Positions 46,651 through 55,044 of a stretch of DNA of 55,044 nt are shown one piece after another (the first letter of the stretch is position 1; each line of letters opens with the position of its first letter). The position numbers and the translations under genes were made by a program. The notes beneath the pieces are model-generated. The model was not told the DNA's origin. It saw only the letters and a program-made list of their open reading frames with translations, and ran no database searches. This DNA comes from an uncultured Marinobacterium sp. (GTDB taxonomy: Bacteria > Pseudomonadota > Gammaproteobacteria > Pseudomonadales > Balneatricaceae), in NCBI GenBank assembly GCA_947501565.1, contig CANMWJ010000022.1, positions 1 to 55,044 of the forward strand. Direction: 5' to 3'.

Positions 46651-49392
46651 ATGGACTCACAAACTACCGAAAAGCCGCGTCACTGGCATACGCATGATGC
46701 TGAGACAACCTTCACCAAGCTGGATACCTCCCAGCACGGCCTGAGTAAACGTGAGGCGCAGGAGCGCCAGCAAAAATACGGCCCCAACCGCATTCCCGAA
46801 CCCCCACGCCGCAGCTGGCTGATGCGCCTGCTGGCACAGTTCCACAATGTGCTGATCTACGTACTCCTGGCAGCCGGGGTCGTGACCGCCCTGCTCGATC
46901 ATATGGTCGACGCCTGGGTGATCGCGGCGGTGGTGGTGATCAATGCGCTGGTGGGTTTTGTGCAGGAGGGCAAAGCCGAGAAAGCGATCGATGCGGTGCG
47001 CAAGATGCTCTCTCAGCAAGCCACCGTGACCCGTGATGGTCACCGTGTACAAACCGACGCTGAGGAACTGGTGCCGGGGGACGTGGTGTTTATCCAGTCC
47101 GGTGACCGTGTGCCCGCCGATCTGCACCTGTTCTGGGTGAAAGACCTGCGGATTGAGGAAGCAGTCCTGACCGGCGAGTCCGTACCGGTGAGCAAGCAGA
47201 CCGACCGGGTGGACGCCGACGCTGCCCTGGGGGACCGTCAGAACATCGCTTTTTCCGGCACTCTGGTGACCTACGGGCAGGGGTTAGGTGTGGTGGTTGA
47301 AACCGGCGCACGCACCGAGATTGGCCGAATCAGCGCCATGCTGGCGGATGTGACCCAGCTGGTAACCCCCCTCACCCGTCAGCTGGGTGTTTTTGCCCGC
47401 TGGCTGACCGGCATCATCCTGGCGATTGCCGCACTGACGGTGGTGTTTGGTACCACCGTGCATGGTTACACGCTGGACCATATGTTTATGGCGGCCGTAG
47501 GCCTGGCGGTGGCCGCGATCCCGGAGGGGCTGCCTGCGGTAATCACCATCGCGCTGGCGATCGGTGTGCAGCGGATGGCAAGCCGACGGGCGATTATCCG
47601 TCGCCTGCCCGCGGTGGAAACCCTGGGCTCCGTGTCTGTGATCTGTTCCGATAAAACCGGCACCCTGACCCGCAATGAGATGACCGTAACCAGCGTGGTG
47701 ACCGCCGAGCACAATGTGGCGGTAAGCGGTGTGGGCTACAACCCACACGGCGTGTTCACCGTGGCTGATCTGGATCTTGATCTGGAAAACACACCAGTGC
47801 TGCAGGAGTTGTGTCGCGCAGGTCTGCTCTGTAATGACGCCTCCCTGAGTGACAAGGATGGCGAATGGCATATTGTTGGCGACCCGACCGAGGGTGCGCT
47901 GGTGGTGCTGGGGGTGAAAGCGGGTTTTGATGCCGCCTTGCTGCATCAGGAGCTGCCCCGCGACGACCTGATCCCGTTCGAATCTGAACATCGTTTTATG
48001 GCCACTTTGCACCATGACCATATGGGACACGGCATGGTGTACGTGAAAGGGGCGATCGAGGCGATCCTGCCACGCTGCCGCTGGCAGCAGAGCGAAGAGG
48101 GACCGCAACCGATCGAGGCCGATTTCTGGCAGGAACAGCAGCACATTATCGCCCGCCGTGGTCAGCGTACCCTGGCCATTGCCAAGATGCCAACCAGCAA
48201 CGGCAACCGTACCCTGCGCTTTGACGAAGTGGAGAGCGACCTGATCCTGCTGGGTGTGGTCGGCATTATCGATCCGCCACGACAGGAAGCGATCGACGCT
48301 GTGGCGCACTGTCACGAAGCGGGCATCCAGGTGAAGATGATCACCGGTGATCACGCCGAAACTGCACTGGCGATCGCCTGCCAGATGGGCATCACCGACA
48401 AAGCGCACCACGCGCTGACCGGCGCTCAGCTGGAGCAGATGGACGATGAGCAGCTGCAACAGGAGGTGCTGAGCTGTGATGTCTTTGCCCGCGCGAGCCC
48501 AGAGCATAAGTTACGCATTGTGGAAGCACTGCAGGCACAGCAGAAAGTGGTGGCGATGACCGGTGACGGCGTCAACGATGCGCCCGCGCTGAAGCGCGCC
48601 GATGTCGGTGTGGCCATGGGGGTGAAAGGCACCGAAGCGGCCAAGGAAGCGGCGGAGATGGTGCTGGCGGACGACAACTTTGTTTCTATCGCCAACGCGG
48701 TTGAAGAGGGGCGTACCGTCTTCGATAACATCAAGAAGTCTATCCTCTTTATTCTGCCAACTAACGGGGGTGAGGCGCTGACCGTGCTGGCGGCGATCGC
48801 GTTGGGGACCATGTTGCCGGTGACCGCCGCTCAGATCCTCTGGGTGAATATGATCACCGCCGTTACGCTGGCATTGTCCCTCACCTTTGAGCCGAGCGAA
48901 CGGGGTGTGATGCTGCGGGCGCCGCGCGATACTCACGCGCCGATCCTCTCCCGCTTTATGACCTGGCGGATTCTCTTCGTTTCCCTGCTGATGGTCGCCG
49001 GTACCTTTGGCTTGTTCCTCTGGGAGATCGACCAGGGCAGCAGCACTGAATACGCCCGTACGGTGGCGGTGAATACGCTGGTGATGCTGGAGGTGGTGTA
49101 CCTGCTGAACACCCGTTACCTGCATGATTCTGTGCTCAATCGCGAGGGGCTGCTGGGCAACCGCTACGTACTGATCGCGATCGGATTGGTGTTGTTCTTC
49201 CAGCTGATCTTCACCTATACCCCACTGATGCAGACCTTCTTCCGTGTTGAAGGGATCGGTGTCGATGCCTGGTTGCGGATCATCGCTGTATCGCTGGTGG
49301 TGTTCATACTGGTTGAGCTGGAGAAAAAGCTGATGAAACCGTTCACCGTGGCCAAACGGGCACAGGTGCACGGTGCTGAACAGCGTAGTTAG
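46651..49392 (+). CDS. Cation-transporting P-type (P2-like) ATPase
   Basis: A 913-residue inner-membrane ion pump. Actuator motif TGESVPV, phosphorylation motif [11 protein letters not shown] (Asp about 334), hinge [21 protein letters not shown]4 has PEGLP (as in calcium pumps) and M5 has the N-x-GE pattern in NGGEALTV. M6 reads [12 protein letters not shown], in which the Asp expected after N-x-x-T in calcium pumps is Ala. So it is P2-like but the ion may differ. A GGAGG ribosome binding site precedes the ATG. It is divergent from the Fur-controlled micro-ORF. Confidence 0.88.
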   Translation: MDSQTTEKPRHWHTHDAETTFTKLDTSQHGLSKREAQERQQKYGPNRIPEPPRRSWLMRLLAQFHNVLIYVLLAAGVVTALLDHMVDAWVIAAVVVINALVGFVQEGKAEKAIDAVRKMLSQQATVTRDGHRVQTDAEELVPGDVVFIQSGDRVPADLHLFWVKDLRIEEAVLTGESVPVSKQTDRVDADAALGDRQNIAFSGTLVTYGQGLGVVVETGARTEIGRISAMLADVTQLVTPLTRQLGVFARWLTGIILAIAALTVVFGTTVHGYTLDHMFMAAVGLAVAAIPEGLPAVITIALAIGVQRMASRRAIIRRLPAVETLGSVSVICSDKTGTLTRNEMTVTSVVTAEHNVAVSGVGYNPHGVFTVADLDLDLENTPVLQELCRAGLLCNDASLSDKDGEWHIVGDPTEGALVVLGVKAGFDAALLHQELPRDDLIPFESEHRFMATLHHDHMGHGMVYVKGAIEAILPRCRWQQSEEGPQPIEADFWQEQQHIIARRGQRTLAIAKMPTSNGNRTLRFDEVESDLILLGVVGIIDPPRQEAIDAVAHCHEAGIQVKMITGDHAETALAIACQMGITDKAHHALTGAQLEQMDDEQLQQEVLSCDVFARASPEHKLRIVEALQAQQKVVAMTGDGVNDAPALKRADVGVAMGVKGTEAAKEAAEMVLADDNFVSIANAVEEGRTVFDNIKKSILFILPTNGGEALTVLAAIALGTMLPVTAAQILWVNMITAVTLALSLTFEPSERGVMLRAPRDTHAPILSRFMTWRILFVSLLMVAGTFGLFLWEIDQGSSTEYARTVAVNTLVMLEVVYLLNTRYLHDSVLNREGLLGNRYVLIAIGLVLFFQLIFTYTPLMQTFFRVEGIGVDAWLRIIAVSLVVFILVELEKKLMKPFTVAKRAQVHGAEQRS

Positions 49393-49422
49393 TACCTCTT
49401 GAAAGCCGGGTGAAGCGAGGTC

Positions 49423-50529
49423 TCAGGGCGTCGTTTTTACCCGGTAGATCGCACCGGCGTAATCGTCGGAGATCAGCAAGCTGCCGTCATGATCCACCAC
49501 TACATCCACGGGCCGTCCCCAGTGACGTTGGCCCTGTAACCAGCCGCTGATAAAGGGCTGCTGGCTGACCACCCTCCCCTCCTCCGTTTCGATCCGTGTT
49601 ACGCGGTAACCCACTTTGCTGCTGCGATTCCAGGAACCATGTTCGGCGATAAACAGGCTGTTGCGGGTGAGACCCGGCAAACTGTGTCCAGTGTAAAAGG
49701 TCAGGCCCAGCGGGGCATGATGGGCACCGAGCTGCGCCACCGGGAGCTGGTAGGCGCCGGGGGTGCGGTCGCCCTGTTTGCCGTAGAGCGGATCCCAGAC
49801 ATCATTGCCGTGCAGGAAGGGGTATCCGAAGTGCAGGCCGGGTCGGGTCAGACGGTTGAGTTCGTCATCGGGTCGGTTGTCGCCCAAGTGGTCGCGACCG
49901 TTGTCGGTGAACCAGAGTGAGTTATCCACAGGATGGAAGGTGAAACCGACGCTGTTGCGCACGCCGTGGGCAACGATCTGCTGTTCGCCAGTCTCGACGT
50001 TCAGTTTCAGGAGGGAGGCGAAACGCGGATCCTCGGACAGGCAGATATTGCAAGGTGCGCCGACGTTGAGGTACAGCCAGCCGTCGGGACCAAATTTCAG
50101 GTATTTCCAGCCGTGGTGCGTTTCGTCGGGCAGTTGATCGGTGATCAACTGGGGTTTGGGGGGATTGTCCAACCGCTGCGCGACACCGGGGTAGCGCAAT
50201 ATACGATCCACAGCGGCGACATAGAGGTCATTACCCCGCAGAGTGATGCCGCTGGGCAGGTTGAGCCCGCGTGCGATGCGGAACTGCTGTTCGTAGATGC
50301 CGTCGCCGTCGTTGTCCTGTAAGGCCGTCATGGTGCCCGCCCGGCGAGAGCCCACAAACAGGATGCCGGGCCGTTCGGCGAGTGCCATCTGACGGGCGTT
50401 GTTCACTCGTGCGACAACGCTGATCTGCAGGCCATCGGGCAGTTTCAGGCGCTCCAGCGGCAGTTTGGCGGCGTGGGTTACCGGCATACTCAGGAGCAGT
50501 GTTACGGCGAGCAGGGAAAGACGGCGCAT
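49423..50529 (-). CDS. PQQ-dependent sugar (sorbosone) dehydrogenase-like protein
   Basis: A 368-residue exported beta-propeller. The signal peptide MRRLSLLAVTLLLSMPVTHA is followed by segments typical of the soluble glucose/sorbosone dehydrogenase family: VGSRRAGTMTALQD, LRGNDLYVAAVDRILRY, NSLWFTDNGRDHLGDN and HGSWNRSSKVGYRV. The enzyme would need PQQ and calcium, but I see no PQQ genes in the window. It may act in the periplasm or have a related non-catalytic role. It is convergent with the ATPase and divergent from the EamA transporter. Confidence 0.82.
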   Translation of the reverse strand: MRRLSLLAVTLLLSMPVTHAAKLPLERLKLPDGLQISVVARVNNARQMALAERPGILFVGSRRAGTMTALQDNDGDGIYEQQFRIARGLNLPSGITLRGNDLYVAAVDRILRYPGVAQRLDNPPKPQLITDQLPDETHHGWKYLKFGPDGWLYLNVGAPCNICLSEDPRFASLLKLNVETGEQQIVAHGVRNSVGFTFHPVDNSLWFTDNGRDHLGDNRPDDELNRLTRPGLHFGYPFLHGNDVWDPLYGKQGDRTPGAYQLPVAQLGAHHAPLGLTFYTGHSLPGLTRNSLFIAEHGSWNRSSKVGYRVTRIETEEGRVVSQQPFISGWLQGQRHWGRPVDVVVDHDGSLLISDDYAGAIYRVKTTP

Positions 50530-50757
50530 GATCGGTGTCTCGCGTATTGGTGATGTCTGAGATAAACATAGCGGCGAAGGCCACCGTGGGCCAGCCCCAA
50601 AGGATTAAACAGGGGGTTAAACTAGGGGGACTGAGTATGGCGATAAACGCTGGCTGCCGATGCCCGTGCACAGTACACTCTGCCGCCAAGTCACGTTATG
50701 TCCCTTCAGGGTACATATTGTCATCACGTCCAATCTGTATGAGTTAATACACCGCTT

Positions 50758-51633
50758 ATGTCACTGGCCTTAGAGAATACGTTCCCGCTTGGGGTGCGTT
50801 ATATGTTGTTGTCTGCGCTGGGTTTTGCGTTGATGGCCGCCTGTGTGAAAGCGGTCAGCGGTTACGGTATCCCGGTGCTTGAGATCGTTGCGGCAAGGGC
50901 GCTGGTATCGCTGGTGATCAGCTATCTGGACGTGAAACGTAAGCGGATCTCGCTCTGGGGGCACCACAAACCGCTGTTGATTGCGCGTGGTGCGGTTGGC
51001 GCCGTCGCCCTGATGTGTGTGTACTTCTCGGTCACCACCCTGCCCCTGGCGGAAGCCACGATCCTGCAGTATCTGCATCCGGTGTTTACTGCCCTGCTGG
51101 CGTTGTTCTTCCTGAAGGAGCGTGTGCAGTTGTCCACCATTCTCTGCATTATGCTCAGTATCGCGGGTCTGGTGATTATGGTTAAACCGGATCTGCTCTC
51201 CGGCTACAGCGTGGATCTGCCGCTGATCAGTGTAGCTGCGGCGCTGGTGGGGGCGTTCGGTAGCGCGGTGGCCTACGTGATCGTGCGCCGTTTGAGTCAG
51301 AGTGAAGATAGCTCAGTGATCATCTTCTACTTCCCGCTGATCGCCCTGCCCGTCTCCGTCCTGCTGTTGGGGGATGATTTTGTCATGCCGAACGGCGAAG
51401 CGCTGATCCTGCTGTTGCTGGTGGGTGTCTTTACCCAGGTGGGTCAGGTGGGACTGACGAAAGCGATGCAGCACGAGAAAGCGAGCAAAGCGACTGCATA
51501 CTCCTACGTGCAGGTGATCTTTTCTTTGGTGCTGGGCTGGGCGTTTTTCAACGAGATCCCGACAGAGTGGACCCTGATCGGCGGTGGCCTGATTATGGGC
51601 GGTGCGCTAATCAACGTACTCTGGAAACGCTGA
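50758..51633 (+). CDS. DMT/EamA-family transporter
   Basis: A 291-residue inner-membrane protein with about ten membrane helices in two EamA halves. The first half includes MLLSALGFALMAACVKAV and LPLAEATILQYLHPVFTAL; the second includes SAVAYVIVRRLS and the end FFNEIPTEWTLIGGGLIMGGAL. Such proteins export or exchange metabolites and amino acids. The substrate cannot be predicted. A terminator follows. Confidence 0.85.
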   Translation: MSLALENTFPLGVRYMLLSALGFALMAACVKAVSGYGIPVLEIVAARALVSLVISYLDVKRKRISLWGHHKPLLIARGAVGAVALMCVYFSVTTLPLAEATILQYLHPVFTALLALFFLKERVQLSTILCIMLSIAGLVIMVKPDLLSGYSVDLPLISVAAALVGAFGSAVAYVIVRRLSQSEDSSVIIFYFPLIALPVSVLLLGDDFVMPNGEALILLLLVGVFTQVGQVGLTKAMQHEKASKATAYSYVQVIFSLVLGWAFFNEIPTEWTLIGGGLIMGGALINVLWKR

Positions 51634-51652
51634 GCTCTGGTCAACGCAGCAC

Positions 51653-51681
51653 AAAAAAACCGGCTCAAGGCCGGTTTTTTT
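51653..51681. terminator. Bidirectional terminator between the EamA gene and znuB
   Basis: ACCGGC (51659-51664) pairs with GCCGGT (51670-51675), with an A-run on the left and a T-run on the right. It ends both convergent transcripts. Confidence 0.9.
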
Positions 51682-51702
51682 GGGGGGCTTGGTGCTGCAG
51701 AG

Positions 51703-52494
51703 TTATGCCGCTTGTCGTTGTGGCCAGCTGTAGAGGATCAGGAACTCCATCATCGCGACTACCACGACGGACGGTCCGGCCGGTGTGTCCCACTGATAGG
51801 ACAATCCCAATCCCAGGGTGACCGCAAGACAACCCAGAACCCCTGCTCCGATCGCCATCTGTTCCGGCGTGTTTGCCAGGCGACGTGCCGCTGCCGCCGG
51901 GATGATCAGCAGTGAGGAGATCAGCAGGATGCCGACGATCTTCATCGCCACGGCAATAATCACCGCGATCAGCAGCATCAGCACCAGCCGTACGGCGGTG
52001 ACACGGACCCCTTCCACCTGCGCCAGCTCCTCGTTGATGGTGATCGCCAGCAGCGGTTCCCAGAGTTTATAGAGCAGTGCTGCCACCAACAGTGCGCCAC
52101 CATAGATCCAGTAGAGATCCTCCGGCGTAACCGCCAGCAGGTCACCAAACAGGTAGGCCATCAGATCAACGCGGATATCGTCGATCAGGGCGATCGCCAC
52201 CAGACCCAGTGACAGGCTGCTGTGCGCCATGATGCCCAGCAGCGTATCGGTGGCGACTATATGTTGCCGCTGCAATGCCACCAGGGTAATGGCCAATAAC
52301 ACGCAGCAGGCGATGACCGCCACGTTGAGGTTGATATCAAATAGGAACCCCAGCGATACCCCCAGCAGGGCCGAGTGCGCCAGCGTGTCGCCAAAATACG
52401 CCATGCGGCGCCAGACGACAAAGGAACCCAAAGGTCCGGCAATAGCCGCAACACCCAAGCCGCCCAGCAGGGCCAGCAGCAGAAAATCAGCCAT
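51703..52494 (-). CDS. znuB: Zinc ABC transporter permease ZnuB
   Basis: A 263-residue integral membrane permease of the zinc uptake system. Typical segments are [23 protein letters not shown] near the N-terminus, [21 protein letters not shown] and [18 protein letters not shown] choose the ATG at 52494 ([12 protein letters not shown]); the frame opens further upstream inside znuC. It overlaps the znuC end by 8 bases, indicating translational coupling. Confidence 0.94.
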   Translation of the reverse strand: MADFLLLALLGGLGVAAIAGPLGSFVVWRRMAYFGDTLAHSALLGVSLGFLFDINLNVAVIACCVLLAITLVALQRQHIVATDTLLGIMAHSSLSLGLVAIALIDDIRVDLMAYLFGDLLAVTPEDLYWIYGGALLVAALLYKLWEPLLAITINEELAQVEGVRVTAVRLVLMLLIAVIIAVAMKIVGILLISSLLIIPAAAARRLANTPEQMAIGAGVLGCLAVTLGLGLSYQWDTPAGPSVVVVAMMEFLILYSWPQRQAA

Positions 52495-53248
52495 GGTTGC
52501 ACTCCTGCTGAACCACATCGCCGTGGGCGTTGTGACGGTGGTTGTGATGGTGGCTGTAGAGTGCCAGTTGCTCGGCGCCGCGCTGGCCAAACAGATCCAC
52601 AAAGGAGGGATCGTTGCTGACATGCTCAGGATGGCCGGAGCAGCAGATATGGTGATTCATGCAGATTACGTGATCGGTGGAGGACATCACCAGATGCAGA
52701 TCGTGGCTGATCATCAGTACACCGCAGTTGCGTTGATCACGGATACGGGCGATCAGCGCGTAGAGTTCCAGCTGACCGTTGATATCCACACCCTGGACCG
52801 GTTCATCCAGCACCAGCAGGTTGGGATCGCGCAGAAGTGCACGTGCCAGCAGTACCCGCTGCATCTCACCGCCGGACAGGTTATGTATAGATTCCTGTAG
52901 CAATGTTTCGGCGCCGACATCGGAAAGTGCTTTTAATATCAGATTCTTATCTCTGCACTGAGTGGTCTGCAGGAAACGTTTCACGGTCAATGGAAAGGTG
53001 CGGTCGATCTGCAGCTTCTGCGGCATATAACCGATACGTAACCCCTCCTCTCTCCAAACATTGCCACTGGAAGGTTTGGTCAAACCCAGGACAACTTTTA
53101 CCAGCGTGGTTTTACCCGCGCCGTTGGGACCGATCAGAGTGGTGATACATCCCTTGTGCAGAGCCATATCGATGTTCTGCAACACGTGGTTGCGGCCAAA
53201 GTGCAGGTTGACCTGTTCCAGGCGGATCAGGTCGTGGTGAGATTTCAT
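52487..53248 (-). CDS. znuC: Zinc ABC transporter ATPase ZnuC
   Basis: The cytoplasmic ATPase that powers ZnuB. Walker [21 protein letters not shown] signature [16 protein letters not shown] and Walker [13 protein letters not shown] are intact. The C-terminal tail is His-rich and may bind zinc. Length is 253 aa. Its ATG overlaps the zur stop by 4 bases. Confidence 0.95.
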   Translation of the reverse strand: MKSHHDLIRLEQVNLHFGRNHVLQNIDMALHKGCITTLIGPNGAGKTTLVKVVLGLTKPSSGNVWREEGLRIGYMPQKLQIDRTFPLTVKRFLQTTQCRDKNLILKALSDVGAETLLQESIHNLSGGEMQRVLLARALLRDPNLLVLDEPVQGVDINGQLELYALIARIRDQRNCGVLMISHDLHLVMSSTDHVICMNHHICCSGHPEHVSNDPSFVDLFGQRGAEQLALYSHHHNHRHNAHGDVVQQECNHG

Positions 53249-53736
53249 GCGGTGTCAGACTCCCGACAGTTGGGACAGCAACCCAGCACCTCAATGGATT
53301 GCTGTTCGGTGGTAAATCCCAGCTTGGATGCCTGCTGGGAGATCAGTGCTTCCGCCTCGCTGCTATCCGCTTCGACCGCGGTATTGCAGTGACGACAGAT
53401 CAGGAAGCAACCGTGATGGGCGTCGCCCGGATGGGGACAGCCGATATAGGCGTTCAGCAGCGCAATCCGGTGTACCAGCCCCTGCTCCTGCAGGAAATCC
53501 AGTGCCCGGTACACCGTAGGGGGCGCGGAGTTGAACCCCGCTTCGGCCAACGCTGGTAGCAGTTCGTATGCACCCAGGGGTTTGTGGCTCTGCCACACCA
53601 GTTTCAGAACCAGCTCACGGATTGGGGTCAGGCGCAGGCTACGCGCCTTGCATAGGCTGCGGGCTTCATCCAGTGCCCGTGCTATACAGTGGTCGTGATC
53701 GTGGTGTGTCTCGAATGCGATCGTTTCAGCGCCCAT
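53245..53736 (-). CDS. zur: Zinc uptake regulator Zur
   Basis: A 163-residue Fur-family repressor that senses zinc. The N-terminus has a His-rich stretch (HHDHDHC), the winged-helix region contains [24 protein letters not shown] and [14 protein letters not shown]. The structural-zinc Cys pairs (CRHC and CPNC) are visible, as in Zur. It leads the zur-znuC-znuB operon, divergent from znuA. With zinc bound it should repress both units through the palindrome between them. Confidence 0.94.
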   Translation of the reverse strand: MGAETIAFETHHDHDHCIARALDEARSLCKARSLRLTPIRELVLKLVWQSHKPLGAYELLPALAEAGFNSAPPTVYRALDFLQEQGLVHRIALLNAYIGCPHPGDAHHGCFLICRHCNTAVEADSSEAEALISQQASKLGFTTEQQSIEVLGCCPNCRESDTA

Positions 53737-53760
53737 GGAGAGAAAGCCTTTTATTTTATT

Positions 53761-53773
53761 GTTATAGTATAAC
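53761..53773. promoter_or_regulatory. Zur box between zur and znuA
   Basis: GTTATAGTATAAC, a 13-base palindrome in the AT-rich 65-base gap between divergent zur and znuA, matches the core of gammaproteobacterial Zur boxes (TGTTATA-N-TATAACA type). It lies where both promoters must be and would repress both with zinc. Confidence 0.75.
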
Positions 53774-53801
53774 GGAACAATTCATAGGATGAACCGACAC
53801 T

Positions 53802-54875
53802 ATGCGTATTAAAGCGGCTATTGTATTTCTCAGTGTGTTCTTCAGCCAGTTTTCTCTGGCTGCTGGCGACGTACGGGTACTCGCCAGTATCAAACCACTG
53901 CAGCTGATCGCCACTGATATTGTGGGTGATGCCGGCAGCGTTGAACTGCTGCTGAAACCCGGTGCCTCTCCGCACCACTACTCCATGAAACCCTCAGATA
54001 TACGCAAACTGGTCGACAGTAAGCTGGTGATCTGGGTGGGGCCGGAGCTGGAGCAGTTCCTGGAAAAAAGCCTGCGTAACCGCAACGGTGCTGCTTTGGC
54101 GATGGTGACAGAGGGCGAAGCCGGGCATCACGAGGAACATGATGAGCATGACGAACACGCGTCGCATGACAAACATGAGTCTCACGACGAACATCACGAA
54201 GAACATGATGAGCACGGTCACAAAGCGCATGCGGATGAGCACGATGACCATGCACACGAGCGTGAACATCATCACGATCATGAAGACGATGGCCATGACA
54301 CCCATGCCGATCATGATGAAGAGGCGGATGCCCACGCCGGTCACAACCACGAACATGGTGAGGATGTGCACCTGTGGCTGGATCCGATCAGCAGTCTGGA
54401 GTTTGCTGAGCGCCTGAAAGATCGCCTGTCTGAGCTTTACCCACAGCAGGCTGCGCAGTTTGCGGCTAACTATGAACAGTTTGAGGCTGAAATCCGTTCT
54501 ATGGATGCGCAGCTGAAAAGCGACCTGAAACCTATCCAGTCCCGTGGTTTCTTCGTATTTCACGATGCCTGGGGACACTTCGTAGAACACTACGGCCTTA
54601 ATCAGCTGGGTTACTTCACCGTTGATCCGGGTCGTAAGCCGGGCGCGCGTCACCTGACTGAGATTCGTGAGCAGCTGGAAGCGAAACAGGCGGTGTGTGT
54701 GTTCAGTGAACCGCAGTTCAAACCGGCGATTATCCGCGCTGTAACTTCCGGTCTGGATGTTGGCCAGGGTGAGATCGATCCTCTGGCCGGTAATGTCTCT
54801 GCCGACCGTGGTGGTTATGCACGCTATATTAAAGGTGTAGCAAAACAATTTGTTAGCTGTCTTTCCGCCCGTTAA
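53802..54875 (+). CDS. znuA: Periplasmic zinc-binding protein ZnuA
   Basis: The 357-residue substrate-binding protein of the ZnuABC zinc importer. The signal peptide is MRIKAAIVFLSVFFSQFSLA. The His of LLKPGASPHHYSMKPSD and later HVWLDPIS-type and His/Asp positions (HDAWGHFVEHY) are typical zinc ligands. The loop at about residues 107-187 is extremely rich in His, Asp and Glu, longer than in E. coli ZnuA, and likely collects zinc. A weak AGGA ribosome binding site lies 12 bases before the ATG. Confidence 0.94.
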   Translation: MRIKAAIVFLSVFFSQFSLAAGDVRVLASIKPLQLIATDIVGDAGSVELLLKPGASPHHYSMKPSDIRKLVDSKLVIWVGPELEQFLEKSLRNRNGAALAMVTEGEAGHHEEHDEHDEHASHDKHESHDEHHEEHDEHGHKAHADEHDDHAHEREHHHDHEDDGHDTHADHDEEADAHAGHNHEHGEDVHLWLDPISSLEFAERLKDRLSELYPQQAAQFAANYEQFEAEIRSMDAQLKSDLKPIQSRGFFVFHDAWGHFVEHYGLNQLGYFTVDPGRKPGARHLTEIREQLEAKQAVCVFSEPQFKPAIIRAVTSGLDVGQGEIDPLAGNVSADRGGYARYIKGVAKQFVSCLSAR

Positions 54876-54902
54876 GCGGTTAGAAAAGCGACAATGAAAA
54901 AA

Positions 54903-54961
54903 GGGCGTATTTTTTTTAAAAGAGGCTTCACAAATGAAAAACACCTCTATACAATACGCCC
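54903..54961 (+). repeat. Nested inverted repeat between znuA and the tRNA gene
   Basis: GGGCGTATT (54903-54911) pairs with AATACGCCC (54953-54961) and inside it AGAGG (54921-54925) pairs with CCTCT (54944-54948). It overlaps the tRNA promoter. A T-run (54910-54917) lies inside the loop. It may be a weak terminator for znuA or a feature that limits the tRNA promoter. Confidence 0.45.
54927..54955 (+). promoter_or_regulatory. Promoter of the tRNA-Leu gene
   Basis: -35 TTCACA (54927-54932), 17-base spacer and -10 TACAAT (54950-54955), followed by a GC-rich discriminator (ACGCCCC), the hallmark of a stringently controlled stable-RNA promoter. It is 17 bases before the tRNA. Confidence 0.7.
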
Positions 54962-54971
54962 CACTTTCGAC

Positions 54972-55044
54972 GCAGATGTGGTGGAATTGGTAGACACGCT
55001 AGCTTCAGGTGCTAGTGCCTTCACGGGCGTGGGAGTTCGAGTCT
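54972..55044 (+). tRNA. tRNA-Leu (CAG), 3' end outside the window
   Basis: The sequence folds as a class II tRNA. The acceptor strand starts GCAGATG, the D-arm is GTGGAATTGGTAGACAC, the anticodon arm is CTAGC-TTCAGGT-GCTAG with anticodon CAG at 55006-55008, and the long variable arm of a leucine tRNA follows. The T-arm is cut by the window end in GTTCGAGTCT. It reads CUG codons. Confidence 0.95.

Noticed and set aside
49922-49930. Perfect DnaA box TTATCCACA inside the PQQ-dehydrogenase-like gene
   Set aside because: Isolated, coding, and far from the origin region; probably codon chance.

Overview
The window is a compact, replication-origin-proximal stretch of a gammaproteobacterial chromosome. 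I infer a marine member of the Oceanospirillales/Pseudomonadales side of the class. The evidence is gene order: rpmH-rnpA-yidC-mnmE on one strand, dnaA-dnaN-recF-gyrB on the other, then glyQS, trkH/trkA-rsmB-fmt-def, a LysM protein, dprA, tsaC, hemF, aroE, a gamma carbonic anhydrase with prlC and a YheV-type zinc ribbon, and znuA/zur-znuC-znuB. From memory this largely matches the block around the Pseudomonas origin. Coding density is high. I see no insertion sequence, prophage, CRISPR array or defence island.

Layout. 1-4251: trxC, mnmE, yidC, rnpA and rpmH, leftward. yidD, usually found between rnpA and yidC, is missing. 4252-4682: the rpmH/dnaA gap with DnaA boxes, a likely origin or dnaA autoregulatory region. 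4683-11208: dnaA, dnaN, recF, gyrB, rightward. 11374-12639: an AraC-type regulator and a PaaI-type thioesterase. 12795-15844: glyS and glyQ, leftward, bracketed by two perfect parS palindromes (12698-12713 and 16033-16048). 16098-21368: an envelope-export cluster (outer-membrane barrel, LolA-like periplasmic protein, RND/MMPL exporter) next to a TetR regulator. The same 15-base operator precedes both the exporter and tetR. 21600-27965: ytoQ, trkH, trkA, rsmB, fmt, def, leftward. 28131-33016: LysM protein, dprA, tsaC, hemF, aroE, rightward. 33146-37752: a LonB-like protease and a GAF-PAS-GGDEF-EAL protein.

37900-42943 is a leftward, probably Fur-controlled operon: imelysin lipoprotein, di-haem oxidoreductase, second imelysin, DUF1513 Tat-exported protein. 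Its promoter contains a clear Fur box. 43219-46176 holds the gamma carbonic anhydrase, prlC and the zinc-ribbon protein. 46177-46650 looks empty at first but holds a terminator, a previously unlisted 31-codon hydrophobic micro-ORF on the minus strand, and a promoter for it covered by two Fur-box-like sequences. A P-type cation ATPase (46651-49392) is divergent from it. Then follow a PQQ-dependent-dehydrogenase-like beta-propeller, an EamA-family transporter, and the zinc locus zur-znuC-znuB divergent from a His-rich znuA across a Zur-box-like palindrome. The window ends inside a tRNA-Leu(CAG) gene.

The best candidates for new biology are the Fur-controlled micro-ORF, the TetR-controlled exporter/LolA-like/barrel system, the imelysin operon with its stacked intercistronic hairpins, and the ATPase whose M6 segment lacks the Asp expected of a canonical calcium pump. 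All functions are inferred by reading motifs by eye; no database search was run.
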